A program made the translations under genes and the position numbers. A DNA stretch of 64,000 bases from Parabacteroides chinchillae (GTDB lineage: Bacteria; Bacteroidota; Bacteroidia; Bacteroidales; Tannerellaceae), in NCBI RefSeq assembly GCF_900108035.1, contig NZ_FNVS01000005.1, forward strand, positions 124,001 to 188,000, read 5' to 3'. The notes beneath the pieces were generated by a model. It was given only the letters and a program-made list of their open reading frames with translations. It was not told the DNA's origin and made no database searches. This document shows positions 10,123 to 18,262 of this stretch, piece by piece. Each line of letters opens with the position of its first letter. Position 1 is the stretch's first letter.

Positions 10123-11094
10123 ATGGATGATATAAGGAAAATAGCAGAACCAGTTGCGACCGAGTTTAAACAATTTAATGATGACTTTGCCGCTTCACTA
10201 TGCAGTGAAACCCGCCGTTTGCAGTCGGCTATTGATACAATATTGAATTCTACCGGTAAGCATGTCCGCCCTTTACTTGTGCTTCTTGCTGCCAAGGCTT
10301 GCGGACAAGTAAACGAAAACACGATTAACTCTGCTGTTTTACTGGAGCTGCTCCACACGGCAACCCTTATTCATGATGATGTAATAGATGAAACGAAACA
10401 ACGTAGGGGAGTGCCGTCGCTGAATGCAATTTTTGACAACCGCATATCTGTACTTGTAGGCGATTATGTTCTTTCTACGGCCTTGATCCGTTCTATCCAA
10501 ACCGGTGATCTTCGTATAATCGGCATTGTCTCTAATCTTGGACGCGACTTGTCGGAGGGGGAAATCAAACAGCTCGAAACTGCGGAAGAGAGTATACTGG
10601 ATGAAGCTTGCTACATGCAGGTTATTAAAAAGAAAACGGCAACTTTACTTTCTGCCTGTACCGAAATCGGTGCAATTTCTTCCGGTGCATCCGCTGAGAC
10701 CATATCAATTTGTCGTCGTTTTGGTGAATATCTGGGCTATTGTTTCCAGATTAAGGATGATATATTTGACTATTTTAAAGAAGCTAATATCGGAAAACCT
10801 ACAGGTAACGATATCCGCGAAGGAAAGGTTACATTGCCTTTATTGTATGCTTTGCGGACAAATGAAAAAGAAGCTGCTCCTTATTTAAGGATAATCTTAT
10901 CAAAGGATTTTTCTGCGAAAAACATAGATGCTTTGATCGATTTTGCTAAAGTAAACGGTGGTATTGAATATGCCGGAAAACGCATGAAGGAGTTTCACGA
11001 AAAGGCTGTTTCCGTTCTGGATGAACTACCTGAATCAGCAGCCCGCGACGGGTTATTCCTTTTGGCCGATTATGTGATGAATCGAAAAAAATAA
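10123..11094 (+). CDS. Polyprenyl diphosphate synthase (isoprenoid chain elongation)
   Basis: A trans-isoprenyl diphosphate synthase of 323 residues that condenses isopentenyl diphosphate onto an allylic primer. Both aspartate-rich metal sites are present: LIHDDVIDE and KDDIFDYF, together with GKHVRPLL near the N-terminus. The length and the small residues before the first Asp motif suit a long-chain (octaprenyl type) enzyme supplying menaquinone side chains, but chain length cannot be fixed from sequence alone. It starts at the ATG at 10123. The beta-barrel protein gene follows after 27 bases. Confidence 0.9.
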   Translation: MDDIRKIAEPVATEFKQFNDDFAASLCSETRRLQSAIDTILNSTGKHVRPLLVLLAAKACGQVNENTINSAVLLELLHTATLIHDDVIDETKQRRGVPSLNAIFDNRISVLVGDYVLSTALIRSIQTGDLRIIGIVSNLGRDLSEGEIKQLETAEESILDEACYMQVIKKKTATLLSACTEIGAISSGASAETISICRRFGEYLGYCFQIKDDIFDYFKEANIGKPTGNDIREGKVTLPLLYALRTNEKEAAPYLRIILSKDFSAKNIDALIDFAKVNGGIEYAGKRMKEFHEKAVSVLDELPESAARDGLFLLADYVMNRKK

Positions 11095-11121
11095 AATTGA
11101 CTTTCTTTAGTTTACTTATTT

Positions 11122-11745
11122 ATGAGGCAAAAATTATTTGTAGGGCTAATAATATGCCTGTTTTGTTCCCAATTAATAAAGGCACAAGGAATAGATGTAC
11201 GTGCCGGTCTGAATCTTTCTACTTATCTGAATGCTGAAGGATCGCGTATAAGGCCGGGAGCAAATCTGGGTGTTCTGGGAGATATTAAGCTAAGCCGTTA
11301 TTTTCATTTGCAACCTGGACTTTTGCTGAATGGACGTGGGGCAAATACTAAAGTCTATTCAGGAATCAAAGGGTCTGTTACCGGTTATTGGCTGGATATT
11401 CCTCTTTATGCTTCTTTCCGCATACCATGTGCTACTAATACCGTTCTCAAAATTAATGCGGGCCCTTATTATGGAGTCGGATTATTCGGTAAAACAACGG
11501 TGAAAATGGATGGTATATCCGTGTCGGTTAATACCTTTGGAAAACCGGATAATGATTATATCCGTGGAGAAGTTGCTACCCGCCAGGATTTAGGTGTTGC
11601 CCTGGAACTTGGTGTTGAATATGGTCAGTATTTGGCTTCCTTGGGCTACATGCAAGGTTGTACGGATAATTTGAATGCAGAAGGAACAAAGAATTTTCTG
11701 CTCTCTCTATCGGTTGGATATAAGTTCCGGTTCGGAAAGAAATAA
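11122..11745 (+). CDS. Small outer-membrane beta-barrel protein
   Basis: A 207-residue exported protein: signal peptide to about residue 21 (ends LIKAQG), then alternating polar/hydrophobic strands ending in aromatic-rich VGYKFRFGKK, typical of OmpA/PorT-like 8-strand barrels (outer membrane beta-barrel family). Motifs such as AGLNLSTYLN and LQPGLLLNGRG resemble this family in Bacteroidales. Its function is unknown. It is co-directional with the polyprenyl synthase gene and ends in a clear terminator. Confidence 0.8.
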   Translation: MRQKLFVGLIICLFCSQLIKAQGIDVRAGLNLSTYLNAEGSRIRPGANLGVLGDIKLSRYFHLQPGLLLNGRGANTKVYSGIKGSVTGYWLDIPLYASFRIPCATNTVLKINAGPYYGVGLFGKTTVKMDGISVSVNTFGKPDNDYIRGEVATRQDLGVALELGVEYGQYLASLGYMQGCTDNLNAEGTKNFLLSLSVGYKFRFGKK

Positions 11746-11789
11746 GATGCTTGCCTGTCTCTAAAAGGGGAGGCAAGGAAAATGAAAAA

Positions 11790-11829
11790 GGCCGGCAACT
11801 TTTTTGATGAAGTTGCCGACCTTTTTTTG
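11790..11829 (+). terminator. Intrinsic terminator after the beta-barrel gene
   Basis: A 12-bp stem with one mismatch (11790-11801 with 11810-11821) is followed by seven T residues. It ends the transcript of the rightward pair before the convergent deoC. Confidence 0.88.
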
Positions 11830-11892
11830 TTTAAATGCAGACAAGGGGTTGTTTTAGCCTTGTTGTGTGTTAAATGTTTGTAATATAGTTTT

Positions 11893-12816
11893 TTATGTTA
11901 AAATCAAATGCTTTTGTATATCAGCAACCAGACTACTGGCTCCGATACGGAATAAATCTTTGGTGAGCCATTCTTCTCCCAATATTTCTTTTACTATGGT
12001 ATAATATTTAACGGCTTCTTCGGAAGTGCGTACACCACCTGATACTTTAATTCCGACCTTCTTTCCGGCGATAGATTCGTATGTTTTTACGACTTTGCAC
12101 ATCGTATATACAGCTTCCAGGGTTGCTCCCGGATATCCTTTGCCTGTTGATGTTTTAATGAAATCAGCACCACTATAAATGGCCAATATGGATGCCTTCC
12201 GGATGTTATCGGCTGTTGCCAAAGCACCAGTCTCCAGAATAACTTTCAGATGAGCTTCTCGGCAACTTTCTTTTATTTCTTGCAGTTCTTCTGCTAGTTC
12301 CTCGAAATTATCTTCCATGAAATACCCCAGATTCAGTACTACATCTATTTCGTCAGCTCCTTCCATAACGGCCATGGCAACCTCTGCAATCTTTACTTCT
12401 GCAAAGGTCTGTGAAGCGGGAAAACCAGCGGCTACAGAAGCTATTTTTACCTCTTGTGCTGTTAGTGCTTGCTTTACAGTCTCAACAAACAGGGGATAGG
12501 TACAGATGGCTGCTACATTCGGAACATCGGGCCGGGTTCCTTCAAAATCATTTACCTGTTCTACCATCTGCCAGATGCTTTCTTTTGTATCTAAGCTTGT
12601 AAGAGAGGTGAGATCGATGCAACCGTGTATGAATTTTAACACTTCAGGGGTGAAGTTGGCTTTGTAATTCTTTTCAATCAGTTTATCTATAGTTGCTTTA
12701 ATCTGTTCCTCCGGTTGAGCCGGTTCAAACTTATTGAATGCTTCGTGATACTTGTCTGCGTGAGAGGTTTCATGATCGTGTCCGCACTCACAGTCGTGGG
12801 TATGTTCGTGTGCCAT
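11893..12816 (-). CDS. deoC: Deoxyribose-phosphate aldolase with His-rich N-terminus
   Basis: DeoC cleaves deoxyribose 5-phosphate to glyceraldehyde 3-phosphate and acetaldehyde in deoxynucleoside breakdown. The class I aldolase core is intact: DEIDVVLNLG, the Schiff-base lysine in FIKTSTGKG, and KVGIKVSGGVRT. At 307 residues it is longer than the E. coli type (~260); the extra N-terminus has seven His and two Cys in the first 24 residues (HEHTHDCECGHDH), like a metal-binding tail. It is the last gene of the mnmG-uvrC-dtd-MazG operon, three bases after its neighbour. Confidence 0.95.
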   Translation of the reverse strand: MAHEHTHDCECGHDHETSHADKYHEAFNKFEPAQPEEQIKATIDKLIEKNYKANFTPEVLKFIHGCIDLTSLTSLDTKESIWQMVEQVNDFEGTRPDVPNVAAICTYPLFVETVKQALTAQEVKIASVAAGFPASQTFAEVKIAEVAMAVMEGADEIDVVLNLGYFMEDNFEELAEELQEIKESCREAHLKVILETGALATADNIRKASILAIYSGADFIKTSTGKGYPGATLEAVYTMCKVVKTYESIAGKKVGIKVSGGVRTSEEAVKYYTIVKEILGEEWLTKDLFRIGASSLVADIQKHLILT

Positions 12817-12819
12817 AAA

Positions 12820-13152
12820 TTATAATTTTTTATTGTTGATATGTCGTTCTTTATCGCGATTGGTTTTCTTTTGTAAATTCTTCTCGAAGGCTGCAGTCAT
12901 ATCTACGCCCGTTTGATTGGCCAGGCAAAGTAGTACCCAAAGAACATCGGCCATTTCATCGCCCAGATCCCGGTGCTTGTCGCTTTCCTTAAACGATTGT
13001 TCGCCATAAGTACGTGCCATGATACGTGCCAGTTCGCCTACTTCTTCGGTAAGAATCGTCATGTTGGTAAGCTCATTGAAGTAGCGAACTCCGTAAGTCT
13101 TAATCCAATTGTCAACCTTTTGTTGAGCTTCTTGTATAGTTATTTCCGCCAT
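12820..13152 (-). CDS. MazG-like nucleotide pyrophosphohydrolase
   Basis: A 110-residue single-domain MazG-type NTP pyrophosphohydrolase. The metal-binding helices are visible as LTEEVGELARIMAR and DLGDEMADVLWVL. Such enzymes hydrolyse NTPs or aberrant dNTPs to the monophosphate and PPi and are thought to cleanse the nucleotide pool; the substrate is not determined by sequence. It lies between dtd and deoC with 3-base gaps on both sides, so it is surely co-transcribed. The lysine/arginine-rich tail is unremarkable. Confidence 0.88.
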   Translation of the reverse strand: MAEITIQEAQQKVDNWIKTYGVRYFNELTNMTILTEEVGELARIMARTYGEQSFKESDKHRDLGDEMADVLWVLLCLANQTGVDMTAAFEKNLQKKTNRDKERHINNKKL

Positions 13153-13155
13153 TTG

Positions 13156-13608
13156 TCATTCTTTGTTTTGCGAGTCTATAAGAATAGTAACAGGCCCGTC
13201 GTTTAATAGTTCAATCTTCATGTCGGCACCAAACGTCCCTGTGGCTACTTCTTTGCCCAGTTGGATACCCATTTCGGCACAGAAAGCCTCATACATCGGG
13301 ATGGCAAAGTCTGGTTTGGAAGCATGGATGTAGGAGGGGCGGTTTCCCTTTTTTGTAGACGCATGCAGTGTAAACTGGCTTACTACCATGACTTCTCCCT
13401 GAATTTCTGTTACTGAATGGTTCATTACTCCGTTTTCATCATCAAATATGCGCAGGTTTGCTATCTTTTTGCAAAGCCATTCAATGTCTTCCTGCGTATC
13501 GCGATCTTCAATGCCTACAAGGACTAGCAATCCTTTTCCGATTTTCGATTTCAGTTGCCCGTCAATCGTTACCGAAGCATATTGTACGCGTTGTGTTACT
13601 GTTCTCAT
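13156..13608 (-). CDS. dtd: D-aminoacyl-tRNA deacylase
   Basis: DTD hydrolyses D-aminoacyl-tRNA (and Gly-tRNA-Ala) and protects translation from wrong stereochemistry. It has 150 residues, the normal length. It begins MRTVTQRVQYASV and carries the active-site motif SQFTLHAST and the family's GxPxS-like loop as GNRPSYIHA. It lies 19 bases after uvrC and 3 bases before the MazG-like gene in the same operon. Confidence 0.96.
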   Translation of the reverse strand: MRTVTQRVQYASVTIDGQLKSKIGKGLLVLVGIEDRDTQEDIEWLCKKIANLRIFDDENGVMNHSVTEIQGEVMVVSQFTLHASTKKGNRPSYIHASKPDFAIPMYEAFCAEMGIQLGKEVATGTFGADMKIELLNDGPVTILIDSQNKE

Positions 13609-13627
13609 CTTATATATTTTTCTCTTT

Positions 13628-15445
13628 TTATTGATTTACGAATAATCCTTCCTTTAAAATCTTTGCTTTGGCTTCGCCTATTAGCTTCTTTAGCTCCTCA
13701 AAATCGGCTTCCCTGATGCGTTTTACACTTTTATATTGACGTAAAAGTACGGTTTTTGTCTTTTCACCGATGCCTTTTATACTATCCAATTCTGAGGCGA
13801 CCTGGGTTTTGCTTCGCTTATCTTTATGGAAAGAGATGGCGAAACGGTGTACTTCGTCCTGCATGCGCGTCAGAAGATGAAACAGAGGGCTGTTTAGCTG
13901 CATGCCTATCGTCTCCGGTGGAAATCCGAATAACAGTTCCGATGTACGATGTTTTCCGTCCTTTGCCAATCCTGCTATTGGAATAGTAAGCTGTAGTTCG
14001 TCTTCAATAACGGAACGTACAACTTCCATTTGCCCTTTGCCTCCGTCTGTTATAATCAGGTCGGGCAGGGGAGTATTTTCTTCTTTGGCACGTAGATAAC
14101 GGCGGCGTACAACTTCTTTCATGGAAGCGTAGTCGTCCGGGCCAACAACTGTTTTGATATTGTATTTACGATAATCCTTTTTTGAAGGTTTTCCCATCTT
14201 AAATACGACACAAGCTGCAACTGCATCGCTTCCTTGTATGTTGGAGTTGTCAAAACATTCGATGTGTGCAGGTAATTTGGGCAGATGCAGAGCATCCTGA
14301 ATCTCCTTTAAAATGCGCGTAGTACGTTGCTCCGGATTTAGTTTCTCGGATTGTTTCAGGCGGTCTACCTTGAATTGTTTTACGTTCATTTCTGATAGTT
14401 CCAGCAGTTTCTTCTTGTCTCCCCGCTGTGGGATAGTAAAGGTTATGTTGCCAAGCTCCATTTCCAATTCAAAAGGTACAATTATTTCGCGTGCTGTGCT
14501 CTTAAATCGTTCCCGCATTTCTATGATGCCTAAACTTAGAAGCTCTTCTTTCGATTCATCCAGCCGCTTCTTGTATTCAAATGTGTAAGCTTGGACTATT
14601 GCACCGTTGCCGATATGCATGAAATTGATATAAGCCGAATTTTCGTTTTCTGCAATAGAAAATACATCTATATTGTGCAACATAGGTGTTACAACGGTAG
14701 ACTTAGCCCGATAATTTTCTATAACTTCGTACTTTTCTTTTACCTTCTGAGCTTCTTCAAACTTCAATTCTCCGGCAAGTGTCTGCATTTCTTCATATAG
14801 CATCTTGCTTATCTGCGAAATATTTCCGCGTAATATTTCTTTTATTTCGGAGATATTCTTTTGGTATTCTTCCCAGCTTTGTAGTCCTTCACAAGGGCCT
14901 TTGCAGCGTTTGATGTGATATTCCAGGCAAATCTTATAGCGTCCTTCGCGAATAGATTCCGGTGTAAGGGGATATTTGCAGGTGCGTATCGGATAAAGTT
15001 CCTTTAGCATTTGCAGCATTACTTTAGCCGTAAACAGGGAAGGATAGGGGCCATAGTATTGCGATCCGTCACGTATAATGTTTCTTGTTTGGAATACGCG
15101 TGGAAAATATTCATTCTTTACTACGATAGAAGGATAGGTTTTGTCGTCTTTCAGCAAAACGTTGTAGCGCGGACGATATTGCTTGATTAAATTATTCTCA
15201 AGCAAAAGAGCATCTTCTTCCGTATCTACCACTATATATTTAATGTCGCGTATTTGCTTTACAAGTACGCGTGTTTTGTTGCTGTCGTGTTCCTTGTTGA
15301 AATAAGAAGATACGCGGCGTTTCAGGTTTTTGGCTTTGCCTACATATATTATAGTTCCCTTTTCGTCAAAGTATTGGTAGCATCCCGGTTTTTCCGGGAT
15401 GACAGAGAGGATCGTTTTAATATGTGTTTCTTTATCTATTGCCAT
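13628..15445 (-). CDS. uvrC: Excinuclease ABC subunit C
   Basis: UvrC makes both incisions in nucleotide excision repair. Domains in order: GIY-YIG nuclease (PGCYQYFDEKG, IIYVGKAKNLKRR), UVR motif (LKFEEAQKVKEKYEVI), the RNase H-like C-terminal nuclease (HIECFDNSNIQGSDAVA, LIITDGGKGQ) and the helix-hairpin-helix (SIKGIGEKTKTVLL). About 605 residues. The ATG at 15445 (MAIDKETHIK) fits the family better than the codon 24 bases upstream. It lies 87 bases after mnmG; the gap contains parS. Confidence 0.95.
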   Translation of the reverse strand: MAIDKETHIKTILSVIPEKPGCYQYFDEKGTIIYVGKAKNLKRRVSSYFNKEHDSNKTRVLVKQIRDIKYIVVDTEEDALLLENNLIKQYRPRYNVLLKDDKTYPSIVVKNEYFPRVFQTRNIIRDGSQYYGPYPSLFTAKVMLQMLKELYPIRTCKYPLTPESIREGRYKICLEYHIKRCKGPCEGLQSWEEYQKNISEIKEILRGNISQISKMLYEEMQTLAGELKFEEAQKVKEKYEVIENYRAKSTVVTPMLHNIDVFSIAENENSAYINFMHIGNGAIVQAYTFEYKKRLDESKEELLSLGIIEMRERFKSTAREIIVPFELEMELGNITFTIPQRGDKKKLLELSEMNVKQFKVDRLKQSEKLNPEQRTTRILKEIQDALHLPKLPAHIECFDNSNIQGSDAVAACVVFKMGKPSKKDYRKYNIKTVVGPDDYASMKEVVRRRYLRAKEENTPLPDLIITDGGKGQMEVVRSVIEDELQLTIPIAGLAKDGKHRTSELLFGFPPETIGMQLNSPLFHLLTRMQDEVHRFAISFHKDKRSKTQVASELDSIKGIGEKTKTVLLRQYKSVKRIREADFEELKKLIGEAKAKILKEGLFVNQ

Positions 15446-15501
15446 TGTTATTGCCTTTGTCTTCCGCAAACCCAGTCTTTTAGCTACGTTTGCTGAAGTA
15501 A

Positions 15502-15517
15502 TGTTTCACGTGGAACA
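15502..15517. promoter_or_regulatory. parS: parS centromere site (ParB binding)
   Basis: Minus-strand TGTTCCACGTGAAACA matches the conserved bacterial parS consensus TGTTNCACGTGAAACA at all positions. It is in the gap between mnmG and uvrC. No second CACGTG in this context was found in the window. parS sites are normally close to the replication origin; parA/parB are not in this window. Confidence 0.85.
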
Positions 15518-15532
15518 ATTTGCATATTTTTC

Positions 15533-17410
15533 TTATCTTCCCAAAAGCACCAGCAGAATATTGATGTCGCTTGGCGATATTCCCGGAATCCTGCTTGCCT
15601 GAGCAATGGTGTCCGGATCTATCTTTGTTAACTTCTGGCGTGCTTCTGTGGATAGAGATTGTATGGAATTATAATCGAACTTACCTTTGATACGAATGTT
15701 TTCCAGGCGGTTTATTTTATCTGCTATGATTTGTTCGCGTTTGATATAGCCGCTGTATTTAATTAATATTTCGGCAGCTTCGATAATTTCTTCTTTTCGT
15801 GAAGCAGGAACTTTGTCCAATTCGGAACGCAAAGCAGGAACCAGTTCTGCAATATTGGTTAATGTCGTTTGAGGACGCACAATCAGATCGATCAGTTTGC
15901 AACCGTGGGCTAGGGGAGTTGTCCCCAATTTCTCTAATCCCTCATTTATATATTGAGGCTTTACGGAATAATTCTCGCAAAATTGGATAATAGCATCCCG
16001 GCTGTCTTTCTTTTCTTTTAACAGGTCGTAGCGGTGCTGCGTAGCCAGTCCCAACTTATGCGACTTTTCGGTAAGGCGCATATCGGCATCATCCTGACGA
16101 AGCAAGATTCTGTATTCTGCTCTCGAAGTAAACATGCGGTAAGGTTCGTCTACACCCTTGGTTACAAGATCGTCGATCAAAACGCCAATGTAGGCTTCGT
16201 CTCGTCCCAATATAAACGAGTCACCGCCGTGGCAGTTGATGTGCGCATTGATCCCGGCTATCAGCCCTTGTCCGCCTGCCTCTTCATATCCGGTGGTTCC
16301 GTTGATTTGTCCGGCAAAGAACAGATTCTTGATTTGCTTCGTTTCCAGATTATGGTTAAGCTGTGTAGGATCGAAGAAATCGTATTCTATGGCGTATCCC
16401 GGACGATATATCTGTATATCGCGGAAAGCCGGTATTTGCTGTAAAGCACGTAGCTGAATGTCCAAAGGCAAAGAGGATGAGAAACCGTTCAGATAATATT
16501 CTTGTGTTGTCTCTCCTTCCGGTTCCAGGAATAGCTGGTGTTGCGTTTTATCCGCAAAAGTAATGATCTTTGTCTCGATACTGGGGCAATAACGCGGCCC
16601 TATGCTTTGAATCTGCCCGTTGTATAGTGGCGAATCGGGAAGCCCCTGGCGAAGTACTTCGTGGCAAGCCTCGTTTGTATAGGTTGTCCAGCAGCTTAGT
16701 TGCTTTAATACTTGGTGGGGCGTGTCAAGATATGAAAATTTATGGAAATCGGTTTCGCCCGGCTGTTCGCCCATTTCATCGAAGTGTATGCTCCGGCCAT
16801 CAATGCGTACCGGTGTGCCGGTCTTCATTCGTTCTGCTTTTATGCCTAACGATACCAGTTGTTCGGTGATACCTTTTGAAGCCGGTTCCGCAATGCGTCC
16901 TCCTCTTATCTGAGTACGGCCGATATGTAATAAGCCATTCAGGAAGGTTCCGTTTGTAAGGACTACCGCTCCTGCTTTAAATTCTACATGCATGCCGGTG
17001 CGTACTCCACATACACGCCCGTTTTCTACGATGAGTTCGTTTACCATATCCTGCCAAATGAACAAATTGTCGGTATTCTCAACAATACTTCTCCAACAGT
17101 CTATAAAGCGTGCACGGTCACTTTGAGCGCGTGGGCTCCACATTGCCGGTCCTTTACTTCGGTTCAGCATGCGGAACTGGATGGCGGTTTTGTCCGTCAC
17201 TATTCCCATTTGTCCACCCAAGGCATCTATCTCGCGAACGATTTGCCCTTTGGCTATTCCTCCTACTGCAGGGTTACAACTCATCTGGGCGATCTTATTC
17301 ATGTCCATTGTTATCAACAGCGTTTTCGATCCCAGATTAGCCGCCGCCGCCGCCGCTTCACAGCCTGCATGTCCGGCACCTACTACAATTACGTCATAAT
17401 TAAAAGTCAT
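15533..17410 (-). CDS. mnmG: tRNA uridine-5-carboxymethylaminomethyl modification enzyme MnmG
   Basis: MnmG (GidA), the FAD-dependent partner of MnmE that modifies the wobble uridine of several tRNAs. It has 625 residues, full length. The FAD-binding motif is VVGAGHAGCEAAA (GAGHAG at residues 11-16), followed by CNPAVGGIAKG and later FFAGQINGTTGYEEAGGQG. It is first gene of the leftward operon with uvrC, dtd, MazG-like and deoC, with its own promoter. Near-origin placement of mnmG is common, which agrees with the adjacent parS. Confidence 0.97.
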   Translation of the reverse strand: MTFNYDVIVVGAGHAGCEAAAAAANLGSKTLLITMDMNKIAQMSCNPAVGGIAKGQIVREIDALGGQMGIVTDKTAIQFRMLNRSKGPAMWSPRAQSDRARFIDCWRSIVENTDNLFIWQDMVNELIVENGRVCGVRTGMHVEFKAGAVVLTNGTFLNGLLHIGRTQIRGGRIAEPASKGITEQLVSLGIKAERMKTGTPVRIDGRSIHFDEMGEQPGETDFHKFSYLDTPHQVLKQLSCWTTYTNEACHEVLRQGLPDSPLYNGQIQSIGPRYCPSIETKIITFADKTQHQLFLEPEGETTQEYYLNGFSSSLPLDIQLRALQQIPAFRDIQIYRPGYAIEYDFFDPTQLNHNLETKQIKNLFFAGQINGTTGYEEAGGQGLIAGINAHINCHGGDSFILGRDEAYIGVLIDDLVTKGVDEPYRMFTSRAEYRILLRQDDADMRLTEKSHKLGLATQHRYDLLKEKKDSRDAIIQFCENYSVKPQYINEGLEKLGTTPLAHGCKLIDLIVRPQTTLTNIAELVPALRSELDKVPASRKEEIIEAAEILIKYSGYIKREQIIADKINRLENIRIKGKFDYNSIQSLSTEARQKLTKIDPDTIAQASRIPGISPSDINILLVLLGR

Positions 17411-17436
17411 TGTCGTAAATCTCTATATTTCTTTTG

Positions 17437-17444
17437 CAAAGATA
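17437..17444 (-). promoter_or_regulatory. -7 promoter element of mnmG operon
   Basis: Minus-strand TATCTTTG matches TAnnTTTG, 27 bases upstream of the mnmG start. Confidence 0.55.
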
Positions 17445-17564
17445 GTCAGATTCGGGTAGGTTTAGACATCTATACTTTTCTTTTTGCATATAGGAGAATC
17501 TATTTCAAAGTATAGGATAATTTATTCTTTTGAGCAGCCGGAATTTAATTTCTACCAAGCTAAT

Positions 17565-17610
17565 AATTAATTTTGTCCTGGGAAGAAATTAATTTTGACC
17601 CGGGTCAAAA
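17565..17610. repeat. Two 22-bp tandem units with an 18-bp palindrome
   Basis: Units at 17565-17586 and 17587-17608 share AATTAATTTTG and a CCyGGG-type centre. The second forms the perfect palindrome TTTTGACCCGGGTCAAAA (17593-17610). It lies about 150 bases past the ybeY stop. Confidence 0.65.
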
Positions 17611-17758
17611 GAATAATTATACAGGATCTTTTTCTTAAATAGTGCTGTGTTTTAATTTAGTAAATCGTAACGGTGAGTATAATCAACAGTGTAAGAAGGC
17701 TATACCGGTTTGTTTAGCCGTTATAAAGAAGTAGTTGCTGTATAAAAGAGACGTTAGG

Positions 17759-18190
17759 TTATGAAATATGACATTCCTTGGGCAGGATTGCCAGTGCTTT
17801 ATTCTCGTTGGCTTCCATGATTTCGCGCTCGCCTGGCCCTTTGTCATTGATGCCACAAAGATGCAGTATCCCGTGAATAATAGTCCGGTGAAGTTCTTCT
17901 ACATAATTGGTGTGGAAAGTTTCTGCATTTGTCTTGACCGTATCGAGGCTGATAAACAGATCTCCCGATATGCGGTTCCCGTTTGTGTAGTCAAATGTTA
18001 TGATGTCGGTATAGTAATCGTGCTGTAGGAATTGGCGGTTTACTTCCAGTATCTTTTCGTCCGAACAAAAGATATAACTGATATTCCCCACGGTTTTACC
18101 ATATGTTTTAGCAACTTCACGCACCCATCCGCTTACGGCTTCCTGATGGATGGATGGCAAATTTATGTCTTCGGCAAAGTAAGCTATCAT
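17759..18190 (-). CDS. ybeY: rRNA maturation endonuclease YbeY
   Basis: YbeY, a metal-dependent factor in 16S rRNA 3'-end maturation and ribosome quality control. About 143 residues from the ATG at 18190 (MIAYFAEDINLPS). The frame runs 24 codons further upstream, but a promoter element at 18205-18212 lies inside that extension and supports the shorter start. The metal motif reads IIHGILHLCGIND: the first two His are present and the position of the third His of HxxxHxxxxxH is Asp. Other landmarks are YIFCSDEKILEVNRQFL and DIITFDY. Confidence 0.92.
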   Translation of the reverse strand: MIAYFAEDINLPSIHQEAVSGWVREVAKTYGKTVGNISYIFCSDEKILEVNRQFLQHDYYTDIITFDYTNGNRISGDLFISLDTVKTNAETFHTNYVEELHRTIIHGILHLCGINDKGPGEREIMEANENKALAILPKECHIS

Positions 18191-18204
18191 TGTTTCTTTT
18201 TTTG

Positions 18205-18212
18205 CAAAAGTA
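18205..18212 (-). promoter_or_regulatory. -7 promoter element of ybeY
   Basis: Minus-strand TACTTTTG matches TAnnTTTG 15 bases upstream of the ATG at 18190, giving a very short leader and arguing for that start. Confidence 0.5.
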
Positions 18213-18262
18213 CGATATTCTTCCGATTCGGTTATACGCAATGCCGTTTTATTGCCCTGCAA

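Larger units (their letters stand above)
17411..17758. other. Intergenic region between mnmG and ybeY
   Basis: 348 bases without a gene. It contains the mnmG promoter at its left end and the 22-bp direct repeat with palindrome at 17565-17610; the stretch 17611-17758 shows nothing recognisable. Confidence 0.6.
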
